Assembly: GCF_009762775.1 (NCBI RefSeq) | Contig: NZ_CP046401.1 | Coordinates: 1,302,001 to 1,366,000, forward strand | Direction: 5' to 3' | DNA from: Maribellus comscasis | GTDB lineage: Bacteria > Bacteroidota > Bacteroidia > Bacteroidales > Prolixibacteraceae | Length of the DNA: 64,000 nucleotides | Part shown: positions 47,315-56,075 of the stretch, piece by piece | Position numbering within the stretch: position 1 is the stretch's first letter | Layout of the letters: each line of letters begins with the position of its first letter | Notes under the pieces: model-generated | Seen by the model: only the letters and a program-made list of their open reading frames with translations | Databases searched by the model: none | Told to the model about the DNA's origin: nothing | Translations under genes and position numbers: made by a program

Positions 47315-47965
47315 ATGAAATATATAGCAAATGTTATCGGGGCAACAGGTTTAGTAGGAAGCCAACTCATTCCGTTGTTGTTAGAAAACGAACAATTTGA
47401 AAAAGTACGTATTTTTGTCCGGCGTGACTCAAATATTCAACATCCAAAACTGGAACAGCAGATTGTTGATTTTGGCGATGAGCAAACATGGAAGACACAT
47501 TTGACCGGTGACGTTTTATTTTCGGCACTGGGAACCACTTTAAAACAGGCTGGCAGCAAGGAAAAAGAATACGAAATAGATTTTACATTTAACCTGAATT
47601 TTGCCAAAAAAGCCAAAGAAAATGGCATCGAGAATTATGTATTGGTGTCGTCTGTCGGGGCAAATACAAAGTCACGAATCTTTTATACGCGGATGAAAGG
47701 AGAACTTGATGAGGCTGTTTCAAAAGTAGGGTTTAAAAACCTCACAATTTTAAGGCCTTCCTCATTAACAGGAAGTCGCAAAGAAAAGCGTACGGCAGAA
47801 ATCATTTCTATCCCCGTCCTCCTTTTACTGACCAAATTTGTATTTAAAAAATATCGCCCCATTAAAGACAAAACGGTCGCACGGGCAATGATTAATGCAG
47901 TTTTAGAACCCACATCGAAAAAAACAATTTGGGAAGCCAACGAGGTTTTCCGGTTGGCTGAATAG
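47315..47965 (+). CDS. NAD(P)-binding oxidoreductase, atypical SDR
   Basis: This 216-residue protein has the Rossmann motif NVIGATGLVGSQLI at its N-terminus. Then come DVLFSALGTTLKQAG, NYVLVSSVGANTKSRIFYTRMKGELD and TILRPSSLTGSR. This is the NmrA/HTATIP2-like atypical SDR pattern. The active-site Tyr-x3-Lys is replaced by YTRMKGE, as in this subfamily. The function is unknown. ATG 47315 puts the Rossmann loop at the usual distance; an upstream in-frame TTG has no support. Confidence 0.85.
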   Translation: MKYIANVIGATGLVGSQLIPLLLENEQFEKVRIFVRRDSNIQHPKLEQQIVDFGDEQTWKTHLTGDVLFSALGTTLKQAGSKEKEYEIDFTFNLNFAKKAKENGIENYVLVSSVGANTKSRIFYTRMKGELDEAVSKVGFKNLTILRPSSLTGSRKEKRTAEIISIPVLLLLTKFVFKKYRPIKDKTVARAMINAVLEPTSKKTIWEANEVFRLAE

Positions 47966-48018
47966 CAAATTTCCCTAAAAAAACATTATTTTTAATCCTC
48001 TGACTAATATTCTAAACC

Positions 48019-49866
48019 ATGTGGAAAAAACTACTCTTCATCTCGCTGCTTTTGGTATTGTTTGGTTTTCAAAATGGAACCTTTGCGCAAAGAATAATGG
48101 AAAAGCTGGATCGCGGTGCCATTGCAGTAAAAAGTGCTGACAGCGTTTTTCTCAGCTGGCGTTTATTGGGCAATGATTCAAAAAATACTGCTTTTAATAT
48201 TTATCGGAACAATCAGAAAATAACACAAAAACCAGTAGCCAACAGAACTTGTTTTACGGATCCGGAAGGAAAAGAAAATGATTCGTACACAGTTATTCCA
48301 GTTTTGAATGAAAAAGAAAATACCGGGCAAGCGGTAAAAATCAACGTTCATCCCAACCCTTTTTTTGATGTTCTTCTAAAAACTCCCGAGGGGTATCGTC
48401 CCAATGACGCATCGGTGGGCGATTTGGACGGAAACGGCGATTATGAAATTGTACTACATCAAACTGGTCGAAGCCACGACAATTCACACAATGGACCTAC
48501 AAGCGAGCCCATTTTACAGGCATATAAAATGGACGGAATATTTCTGTGGGAAATAAATCTCGGCAAGAACATTCGGGAAGGAGCTCATTATACTCAATTT
48601 GTGGTGTATGATTTAGACTGTGACGGAAAAGCAGAAATAGTATGCAAAACGGCAGACGGGACAAAGGACGGTGTGGGAAAAATCATTGGTGACCCCTCAA
48701 AAAACTATGTGAATGAAAACGGAAAAATTTTAGATGGCCCTGAATTTTTAACTGTTTTTGAAGGAGAAAAAGGAAAAGCTTTGGCAACCGTCGATTACAT
48801 GCCGAATCGTTACTCTTTGGACGGTTGGGGAGGAATTGGCGGAAACGGAGGTAACGACAGCAACGGAAATCGCGTGGATCGTTTTCTGGCTTGTGTTGCA
48901 TATCTCGACGGAATACACCCGAGTGTGATTATGTGCCGAGGATATTATGGCAGGTCGGTTTTAGCAGCCTGGGACTGGAAAAACGGTGAATTAAAACAGA
49001 AGTGGGTTTTTGATTCGGCAAAACCCGGATTGGAAAAATTTTCCGGAATGGGAAACCACAATCTTACTGTTACCGATATTGACAATGACGGGAAAGATGA
49101 AATTATTTACGGAGCGATGACGGTTGATGACGACGGAACCGGATTATATACAACAGGCTTGCGTCATGGAGATGCGTTGCATGTAAGCGATTTCATTCCA
49201 TCACGTCCTGGTTTGGAAGTTTGGGGAATACATGAAAACGAGGTTCCGGTTAAAGGGTATGAAAATGGATTTGGTGCAGCACTGTTTGATGCAGAAACAG
49301 GTGAAATACTATGGGGAAAACTGCCCGGACTGGATGTGGGAAGAGGTGTTGCTGCTGATATAAATTCAACCAGCCCCGGAGCAGAAATGTGGTGTTCCGG
49401 AAGTGGAGGCTTGTGGAATAACAAAGGTGAAATTATCGGCGAGTCGCCTTCTTCAGCCAATTTTTTAATTTGGTGGGATGATGATTTGTTACGCGAACTT
49501 CTTGACCGAAATAAAATTTCAAAATACAAAGGCGGTGTTTTGCTGGATGCCAAAGGGTTTCGTTCGAATAACGGAACAAAAGCTACACCAACATTGAGTG
49601 CCGATTTATTTGGCGACTGGCGTGAAGAGCTTATCCTGGCTGCAGAAGACGGGCAATCGCTCAGGATTTTTACAAGCACAATTCCTACAAATTATCGTTT
49701 TACAACATTAATGCACGATCCTCAATACAGACTAAGTATTGCCTGGCAAAACGTGGCTTATAACCAGCCTCCTCACACCGGCTTTTATCTTGGAACTGGA
49801 ATGAAATATCCGCAAGAGAGCGTAAATAATATCCAATTCAAAGAAAAACTTGAACCAAACAAATAA
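48019..49866 (+). CDS. Rhamnogalacturonan lyase, PL11
   Basis: This 615-residue secreted enzyme has a signal peptide ending TFA-Q. The PL11 pattern starts with RIMEKLDRGAIAV and SVFLSWRLLGND and an N-terminal beta-sandwich. The eight-bladed propeller follows with repeated Ca-binding Asp-rich loops (GDLDGNGDYE, YDLDCDGKAE, TDIDNDGKDE). VGRGVAADI and MHDPQYRLSIAWQN lie near the end. PL11 cleaves the rhamnose-galacturonate backbone of rhamnogalacturonan I. It is the clearest substrate clue in this region and points to pectin use. Confidence 0.94.
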   Translation: MWKKLLFISLLLVLFGFQNGTFAQRIMEKLDRGAIAVKSADSVFLSWRLLGNDSKNTAFNIYRNNQKITQKPVANRTCFTDPEGKENDSYTVIPVLNEKENTGQAVKINVHPNPFFDVLLKTPEGYRPNDASVGDLDGNGDYEIVLHQTGRSHDNSHNGPTSEPILQAYKMDGIFLWEINLGKNIREGAHYTQFVVYDLDCDGKAEIVCKTADGTKDGVGKIIGDPSKNYVNENGKILDGPEFLTVFEGEKGKALATVDYMPNRYSLDGWGGIGGNGGNDSNGNRVDRFLACVAYLDGIHPSVIMCRGYYGRSVLAAWDWKNGELKQKWVFDSAKPGLEKFSGMGNHNLTVTDIDNDGKDEIIYGAMTVDDDGTGLYTTGLRHGDALHVSDFIPSRPGLEVWGIHENEVPVKGYENGFGAALFDAETGEILWGKLPGLDVGRGVAADINSTSPGAEMWCSGSGGLWNNKGEIIGESPSSANFLIWWDDDLLRELLDRNKISKYKGGVLLDAKGFRSNNGTKATPTLSADLFGDWREELILAAEDGQSLRIFTSTIPTNYRFTTLMHDPQYRLSIAWQNVAYNQPPHTGFYLGTGMKYPQESVNNIQFKEKLEPNK

Positions 49867-49899
49867 AATCCTGTTTCTATTCAAAATAAATTAAAGACT

Positions 49900-50340
49900 A
49901 TGTACACAGGATTACTTCACACGCATAATATGTTTCGCTGGTTAGTATTGCTTGCCCTCGTTCTGGCAATTGTTTTAGCTTACGCCGGCTGGTTTGGAAA
50001 AAGAGACTGGAAAAAAACCGATAATATAACCGGGCTACTCCTTGTTATTTTTATGGACATTCAGTTTTTAGTTGGAATTATTTTATATGCTTTTGTCAGT
50101 CCTTTAACCAAAGCTGCATTTGCTGATTTTGGCGCGGCTATGAGTAATCCCGATTTACGCTTTTACGCCGTGGAACATATTTTAATGATGATAATTGCGC
50201 TGGCAATTGTGCATATCGGCCGTTCAAAATCAAAAAAAGCAGCATCTTCGTTAAAAAAACACAGGGTAGCAGCAATATTTTATACGATTGGTTTGATTTT
50301 GATTTTAGCCGCTATCCCCTGGGACAGGGCCCTCATGTAA
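49900..50340 (+). CDS. Four-helix membrane protein, cytochrome-b-like
   Basis: This 146-residue protein has four membrane segments (about 15-32, 46-66, 90-107 and 124-141). The N-terminal LLHTHNMFRW and the third-helix EHILMM...IVHIG place histidines where haem ligands could be. Similar small proteins of Bacteroidota are often labelled cytochrome B, but haem binding here is inference. It starts 34 bases after the PL11 gene in the same direction, which may only be proximity. Confidence 0.72.
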   Translation: MYTGLLHTHNMFRWLVLLALVLAIVLAYAGWFGKRDWKKTDNITGLLLVIFMDIQFLVGIILYAFVSPLTKAAFADFGAAMSNPDLRFYAVEHILMMIIALAIVHIGRSKSKKAASSLKKHRVAAIFYTIGLILILAAIPWDRALM

Positions 50341-50396
50341 ATCAGATTGTCAAAAAAATATGAACCCCAATAAACAAAGCTGTAAAAAAGTCGGTT

Positions 50397-51581
50397 TTAG
50401 CCGGACGACCGAAGCCTCCGGAAAAATTCATACTTTCTGCGGACATGACACTTTGAGCCGCATGTGCCATCTGCACCGTAGGTTTTCCAATTGCAGCCTT
50501 TACAGGGATTAATAACAAAAAATCGTAATTTTTTAATGGTACCATAAATAATGATTAAACCGAGGATAATCCCAAAAGGCCAGTGCCAGGCCGGGATGGA
50601 ATATTCAGTTGGCCCACCCACTGAATCTCCAAAAATTAACGGAACGCAGCATTGTTTTACCACCAGTTCTCCTTGCACACGGTATGCATGATACTGATAA
50701 TCGGGAAAAACAAACTGATCTGTAATCAAACCGGCAGCCAACGCCAGTACGATTAAAGCAAGCGCGTAGAAAGTTGCAGGTTTACCTCCCATCGATTTCC
50801 GAATTGCATTTAGTTCACCAAGATTCGTGGCTGGCCCCGCTATCATGTATGCGATGGCAGCCCCGGGTGTAGCACCAAGCAATAACAATCCCTGCACCAC
50901 CACAATTGAAGGAATGCTGCATGCATACACCGGAATTCCAAGCAAAATCACATAAATCAGCGTTGATAATTCCTGTTGCCCCAGCCAGGCCGATATCCAT
51001 TCCAAAGGTAAAAAGGCAAGCAACAATGACGCAATTGAAAGTCCGATTAAAATATCGACACTCACATCAGAACCCAATTCAAAAAAAGACCATTTTAATG
51101 TACCTGATAACTTTGATTTGTGTGCTTTTTCCCGAACGCTTCTTTCAAACTTTGAAGAGTTTTTTTGAGGACTTATTTTTTGAGGGTTTTTGAATATTTT
51201 ATTGCCAATTGTCCCCATTAACAATGACCCCAAAACAGCTGCCAAAACGAGTGTAACCGTCAGTTTCCAACCTAACAATTTTAACGAAACTGTAATTAGC
51301 ACAGGAGAAAGAACAGGTGTGGAAGTCATAAAAGCGAGCATATTGCCAATTGTTGCACCGCTTCTGAAAAGTCCGATTCCCAGGGGAATGGTACCACAGG
51401 AACACAGGGGGAGGATACAACCAACTCCAACAGATTTAAAAAGTGAAGAAGAATCCCTTCCTCCAAGATGTTGTTTTAAAATGTTGGAGGGCACATAAAA
51501 GCGCATTATCCCGGCAATAAAAAAACCAAGAACAACATACGGAGCCGATTCCAGTAGTGTATTAAAAAGTATTGATATCAA
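50397..51581 (-). CDS. SO_0444-type permease with Cys-rich tail (metal efflux)
   Basis: This 394-residue permease (PF03773 type) has about eight to ten membrane segments. The conserved motif CILPLCSCGTIPLG is at about residue 54 and VYACSIPSIVVVQG and AGPATNLGEL lie in the second half. The SO_0444 Cu/Zn efflux branch is the best match. After the last helix a cytoplasmic tail carries NPCKGCNW and GTCGSKC, a likely metal-binding site. An extra CC pair (KQCCVP) lies in a loop. Its start overlaps the stop of the upstream DUF3299-like gene by 4 bases. Confidence 0.83.
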   Translation of the reverse strand: MISILFNTLLESAPYVVLGFFIAGIMRFYVPSNILKQHLGGRDSSSLFKSVGVGCILPLCSCGTIPLGIGLFRSGATIGNMLAFMTSTPVLSPVLITVSLKLLGWKLTVTLVLAAVLGSLLMGTIGNKIFKNPQKISPQKNSSKFERSVREKAHKSKLSGTLKWSFFELGSDVSVDILIGLSIASLLLAFLPLEWISAWLGQQELSTLIYVILLGIPVYACSIPSIVVVQGLLLLGATPGAAIAYMIAGPATNLGELNAIRKSMGGKPATFYALALIVLALAAGLITDQFVFPDYQYHAYRVQGELVVKQCCVPLIFGDSVGGPTEYSIPAWHWPFGIILGLIIIYGTIKKLRFFVINPCKGCNWKTYGADGTCGSKCHVRRKYEFFRRLRSSG

Positions 51582-52138
51582 AGCCCCACCTCCTCTTCCG
51601 AAACAAATTCTACTTCAGCTTCATCGAAAAAAAATGCCGATTCATAAGGTTTTCGGGTATCAATTCTGAAAGTTCCCCGAACCTTAACAACCGCCTGAAT
51701 CATATCGGTTCTTGTAACCAACCATTCTTCTTTAAGATTTATTCTTATGGTCCATCTCATGGCTACTTCGGGAAGGTGAACGCAAGCATTTGCCAATCCA
51801 AGTGTAGGATAGAGGAAAAAAGTATGTACAGCAATTTTGTTTTCTACAGCCCGGCACCCGGGACTAAAAAAAACAGCGGCACCTGTAAGCTCCATTCTTT
51901 TACCCTGAGATTCAAGCAATTCTTTAGGTATGGAAAACTCTGCATTCTCTCCGTCGACAATATTCGCACGGACCCTATAGAAGTACTCCCAATTCTGATC
52001 TGCTTCATTAAAGGTGAGGTCATCAAGAGTTGGCATTGCCCCGGAACTTTCGTTGCCCGATTGTATTTTACTGAATTCGATAAAATACAATAAACCAACT
52101 AAAATAATTATCAATATAGCAATTCCCCACTTTTTCAT
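51578..52138 (-). CDS. DUF3299-like membrane-anchored protein
   Basis: This 186-residue protein has an N-terminal membrane anchor (residues 4-22). A beta-rich domain follows with MELTGAAVFFSPGCRA and the segment FFLYPTLGLANACVHLP, which resembles the conserved LVP..GACIH motif of DUF3299. That family is often near metal transport genes in Bacteroidota and proteobacteria; its function is unknown. The Cys and His residues (PGC, ACVH) could bind a metal. It is translationally coupled to the metal permease downstream, so it is probably a periplasmic partner. Confidence 0.6.
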   Translation of the reverse strand: MKKWGIAILIIILVGLLYFIEFSKIQSGNESSGAMPTLDDLTFNEADQNWEYFYRVRANIVDGENAEFSIPKELLESQGKRMELTGAAVFFSPGCRAVENKIAVHTFFLYPTLGLANACVHLPEVAMRWTIRINLKEEWLVTRTDMIQAVVKVRGTFRIDTRKPYESAFFFDEAEVEFVSEEEVGL

Positions 52139-52196
52139 CCCTTCTGATTTTCTGAAACAGATATTCCGGTACCTCTGTCTCCCAAATTCAAACTAA

Positions 52197-53882
52197 TTAT
52201 TTTAATGGATCCAGTTTCCAAACCGGATAACCATCTTTGGTTCCTTCCTGCCTGATTGTTCTGGGCCACCCAGGCATTTGCCTGGCATCCTTTTTTGTTA
52301 CATCTGTAGTTCTGTCCCAGCTTTCGAAGGTTACGCTTTTCCCGGCTTTATCAAAACGAACCAATCCAAATCCACCCCTGGTAAATTCATCGTCCGGGTT
52401 TGCATAAGCAACCATTGTAATTTTATTCCCCATCCCGTCAAGATAATCTCCGTTATACTGCAAGGGGTTACCGGGTTCCTGGTTTTCTCCTTTTTCGTCA
52501 TTGGCAGGATGCCACCAGCGACTGTAATAATTATTTATAATCGCCGGCGCAACAAAAGCAAAAGGGCCGTCTCCAAATTCATCAATTCCGTGGTGAATGA
52601 TGGTAGCAATATGCTGGTCTCCGGCCAAATGCACGGCACCGGCTTTTCGGATGGCTTTCAAAGCTTTATTCCGGCCGGTTTGTGGCCATCCATTGCTATC
52701 TAAATCAGCATGTAACAAATTATTAAAATTACCGTGACGCGAAGCACCACCACAAAATCCTGTTTGCGAAAGCACCGCTTTTAAAGCTATACCATTCCAT
52801 TGTGTACTCCAATCATCCAGAAACTCCAACTGTCTTTCTCCCAGCAAAACAAGACCTTCCAAATCAATTGTTGCAGGATCATAGTCAGGATTCCGGATAT
52901 GATCCGGGCGAGGTCCCTGTTGTGGAATTTTACCGGCGGGACCGCTTTTAAACTTTCGGTCTTCAACTATGGCAAAGTCAACTCCCCCAACAGTGAGATT
53001 AGTGTAGTAAACGCCGATTCCCTGCCCGATGGGTGTGGGATCATAAGGATCAGGCAAATGTGAGGTCTGGCAACGTTCAACCATTTTTACATATTCATGA
53101 TGAAAAAAATATCCACCATCGCTACCTGCCTGGCTAAGCGATTGTTTGCCGCTTTCACCCCAAAGATTTCCCTGCCCGATGTCATGGTCGTCAGGAATAG
53201 TAATACATGGCCGATCGCGGAAAATATCGCGAAACTGAATACCGAACAGTAACCACGCCGCCGTGTGCTCTTTATGATCATAACTTTGATCTCCGGCAAA
53301 AAACAGTAAATCCGGATTCAGATAGCTTAGATTCCTGATGTACTCTTCTCTTGCTCCACGGGTTTGGTTTGAGTTACAATTTAATGATGCAACTACAATT
53401 TCATTTTTTTCAACCGGATCTTTTCTGATCAATCCCTCGAAAGATGCTTTCTCTCCATGTCGCAACCGGTATTGTACATCTTTTGAATTGTCCCAGTTAT
53501 CTATCCTGAAAAGCGCTGACCATCCAATATCGTTGACTTTTTCACTGGCCACTTTGTGCCATTTTCCATTTTCTTTTAATTCTAAAATCACCTCTCTGCT
53601 TTCGTCCGGGTACAAAGGGAAAAGTTGGGCGGTCATTTTCATCACTCCATTTTGTACCGTGTACATTCCAAAACAAACAACTTCATCGCGTGGTACATCA
53701 ACATCAATTATTCTTTTCGGATTATTTTTGATTCTTTCAGCATGCACCCACCAATCATTTACACAATATAAATCCAGCTTTTCAAAAGGTGCCTTTACAG
53801 GAGGTTCTCCCCTTTTTTGAGCAAGAGCATTAACAACAGTAAATATTACAATAGAAAGTATAAGAATTCTGCTTTTGTACAT
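52197..53882 (-). CDS. PhoD-like metallophosphatase
   Basis: This 561-residue secreted protein has a signal peptide ending ALA-Q. An Ig-like N-terminal domain (about 25-170) precedes a metallophosphatase domain. Visible metal-ligand motifs are the Cys/Asn-containing ASLNCNSNQ segment, FAGDQSYDH, DDHDIGQGN and LAGDQH. These agree with the PhoD-like alkaline phosphatase/phosphodiesterase family, which needs Ca and Fe in its best-known members. The substrate is probably a phosphodiester. It is a single gene, with the DUF3299-like unit downstream in the same direction. Confidence 0.88.
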   Translation of the reverse strand: MYKSRILILSIVIFTVVNALAQKRGEPPVKAPFEKLDLYCVNDWWVHAERIKNNPKRIIDVDVPRDEVVCFGMYTVQNGVMKMTAQLFPLYPDESREVILELKENGKWHKVASEKVNDIGWSALFRIDNWDNSKDVQYRLRHGEKASFEGLIRKDPVEKNEIVVASLNCNSNQTRGAREEYIRNLSYLNPDLLFFAGDQSYDHKEHTAAWLLFGIQFRDIFRDRPCITIPDDHDIGQGNLWGESGKQSLSQAGSDGGYFFHHEYVKMVERCQTSHLPDPYDPTPIGQGIGVYYTNLTVGGVDFAIVEDRKFKSGPAGKIPQQGPRPDHIRNPDYDPATIDLEGLVLLGERQLEFLDDWSTQWNGIALKAVLSQTGFCGGASRHGNFNNLLHADLDSNGWPQTGRNKALKAIRKAGAVHLAGDQHIATIIHHGIDEFGDGPFAFVAPAIINNYYSRWWHPANDEKGENQEPGNPLQYNGDYLDGMGNKITMVAYANPDDEFTRGGFGLVRFDKAGKSVTFESWDRTTDVTKKDARQMPGWPRTIRQEGTKDGYPVWKLDPLK

Positions 53883-53974
53883 GATTTAAAATTTAGTTGA
53901 TTACGGTATTAAAACCCAAAGATAAAATAAAACTTAATCTTTTTTACCTGCATTTTACATTTGCTGCAATGTTA

Positions 53975-54009
53975 AATAAAAAGAGACTATCAGTAATGAC
54001 AGCCTCTTT
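53975..54009 (-). terminator. Terminator after the acyl-CoA ligase gene
   Basis: On the minus strand a 13-bp stem (with two G-T wobbles) spanning 54008-53983 is followed by a T-run and T-rich tail (53982-53975). Confidence 0.7.
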
Positions 54010-54036
54010 CCATACATTTATGCTGAGTCGTCTTTT

Positions 54037-55824
54037 TTAACTTCTGCCAACCGAATAAATTTCCTCAATTAAATGCTGGTATTTTACCGCAACCATATTT
54101 CGGCGTAGTTTTAATGTCGGAGACAACTCTCCACTTGCAGGAGTCCATTCCTCACAAACCAAACGAATACGGCTTATTTGCTCATGAGAACCCAGTTGTT
54201 TGTTAATTTGCTGCACCTCTTTTTGAATCTTATCGATCACCTCCGGATTTTGAATTAGCTCTTTATTATTCTCAAAAAGTATTTTATTATCTGAGCACCA
54301 CTCATGGAGTAAAGGAAAATTAGGCGAGATTAAAGCACTTGCAAACTTTTCGTTGGCTCCGATGACCATAACCTGTTCAATCAGATTTGAAGCTTTAAGC
54401 TTGTTCTCTATCATTTGCGGAGCAATATATTTTCCACCCGACAGTTTAAATATTTCCTTTTTCCGGTCGGTTATTTTCAGGTATTTTCCTTCATCCAGAA
54501 TTCCTATATCGCCGGTGTGAAACCAGCCCGCCTCATCAATCACTTCAGCCGTTAATTCAGGTGCTTTGTAATAACCTTTCATCACTCCCGGACCTTTACA
54601 CAAAATTTCACCATCTTCGGCAATTTTTACTTCGTATCCTTCGAGTATTGGCCCAACTGTACCCACTTTCATTTCACCAAGAGCAGGATTATTTACAGCG
54701 ATAACCGGCGAGGTCTCTGTTAAACCGTAGCCTTCCAGATTTTGCATTCCGGCCATGCCCAGAACGCGGGCAATTCTGGGTTGTAAAGCGGCTCCACCGG
54801 AAACAACATATACGATGTTTCCACCCAATGCTTCTCTCCATTTGGAATAAACCAGCTTATCGGCAAGTTTGATTTTCAGAGTGAGCCAGGGGTCGTATTT
54901 TTTATTGAATTCAAAATGTTTTGCTAAGCGAAGTGCCCAAAAATAAATCGCTTTTTTAATTCCGGTCAACTCTTTCCCTTTTGAAACAAATCCATCGTAA
55001 ACCTTTTCGAGTAAGCGTGGAACAGAGTTAAACATATGAGGTTTTATCTCTTTTAATGCGGAAATTATTTGCGACAGGTTCCCAACATAATAAACCCCCA
55101 TTCCTTTGTATTGAAAATGATAGTTCACGCTTCTTTCGTAAACATGACAAAGCGGAAGAAAACTAATAACCCGATGGTCTTTCCCCAGATGGTGCATTTT
55201 TGAATGGGCAACAAAATTTGAAACCAGGTTGTTCTGCGTAAGCATTACACCTTTCGGAACACCTGTTGTCCCCGATGTATAAATCAAAGTAGCCAAATCA
55301 TCGGGCAAAACCGTTTTTTTTATTTCTTGCAAAGAATCGCTCAGTTTGTCTTTCCGGGCTTTCCCCAGCTCAAGAATTTCCTGGTAATTTTTTGCTCCTT
55401 CAACTTCTTCAAAAGTAAAAACCTTGTCAACCGCTGCGATCCGATTGGCAAGCGGATTTATTTTTTCAAACAGCTTCTTATCACCTACGATCACAATTTG
55501 AGCTTCGGAGTGTTCCAGAATATATTTGTACTCATCCTCTCCTATTGTGGGATAAACAGGAACATGAATAACGCCGAGCATCGCCATTCCCATGTCGGCA
55601 ATATTCCATTCAGGCCGGTTTGTCGTGACTGTCGCAATTTTGTCTCCTTTTTTTAGACCCAATGCGATTAGCCCCATGGCAAACTGGTGAGATTTTTCGT
55701 TGTATTCAGCCGTTGAATAAGTATACCATTTACCGTCTTTTTTTCCACCAATAGCATCTTCCCGTGGAAATTCTTCTAAATAGCGTTCAAGGATGTCAAA
55801 TGTACGCGTAACCACTATTCCCAT
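54037..55824 (-). CDS. Long-chain fatty acid-CoA ligase (AMP-dependent synthetase)
   Basis: This 595-residue enzyme activates fatty acids with ATP and CoA. The ATP motif YTSGTTGVPKG is at about residue 188. GYGLTETSP, WFHTGDIG and the ITDRKKEIFKLSGGKY motif of the C-terminal domain follow. It resembles the FadD15-type long-chain ligases of Bacteroidota. A TATATTTG-type -7 box (55857-55850) lies 26 bases upstream without a clear -33 element. It is a single gene with its own terminator. Confidence 0.92.
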   Translation of the reverse strand: MGIVVTRTFDILERYLEEFPREDAIGGKKDGKWYTYSTAEYNEKSHQFAMGLIALGLKKGDKIATVTTNRPEWNIADMGMAMLGVIHVPVYPTIGEDEYKYILEHSEAQIVIVGDKKLFEKINPLANRIAAVDKVFTFEEVEGAKNYQEILELGKARKDKLSDSLQEIKKTVLPDDLATLIYTSGTTGVPKGVMLTQNNLVSNFVAHSKMHHLGKDHRVISFLPLCHVYERSVNYHFQYKGMGVYYVGNLSQIISALKEIKPHMFNSVPRLLEKVYDGFVSKGKELTGIKKAIYFWALRLAKHFEFNKKYDPWLTLKIKLADKLVYSKWREALGGNIVYVVSGGAALQPRIARVLGMAGMQNLEGYGLTETSPVIAVNNPALGEMKVGTVGPILEGYEVKIAEDGEILCKGPGVMKGYYKAPELTAEVIDEAGWFHTGDIGILDEGKYLKITDRKKEIFKLSGGKYIAPQMIENKLKASNLIEQVMVIGANEKFASALISPNFPLLHEWCSDNKILFENNKELIQNPEVIDKIQKEVQQINKQLGSHEQISRIRLVCEEWTPASGELSPTLKLRRNMVAVKYQHLIEEIYSVGRS

Positions 55825-56075
55825 TTTAAATATTGTTAAGTCAAACGGTCAAATATAACAGTTTTGACACTTCGTATAGCCTATTACTTCATACTCTGGA
55901 ATAGTTTTCAACTTATTTGGAATCAGTCAAAACAAAACTTTTTCGTTGAAAAACAGACAATTACATTTTTCAGCATCGAATTTTAGAGCATTTTATTCAA
56001 AAGAACAAATCTTATGTAAACTAAAAATTAATTTTCATACCCTTTTGAAGAATAGCCTTGGTTCGAATCAAAGCT

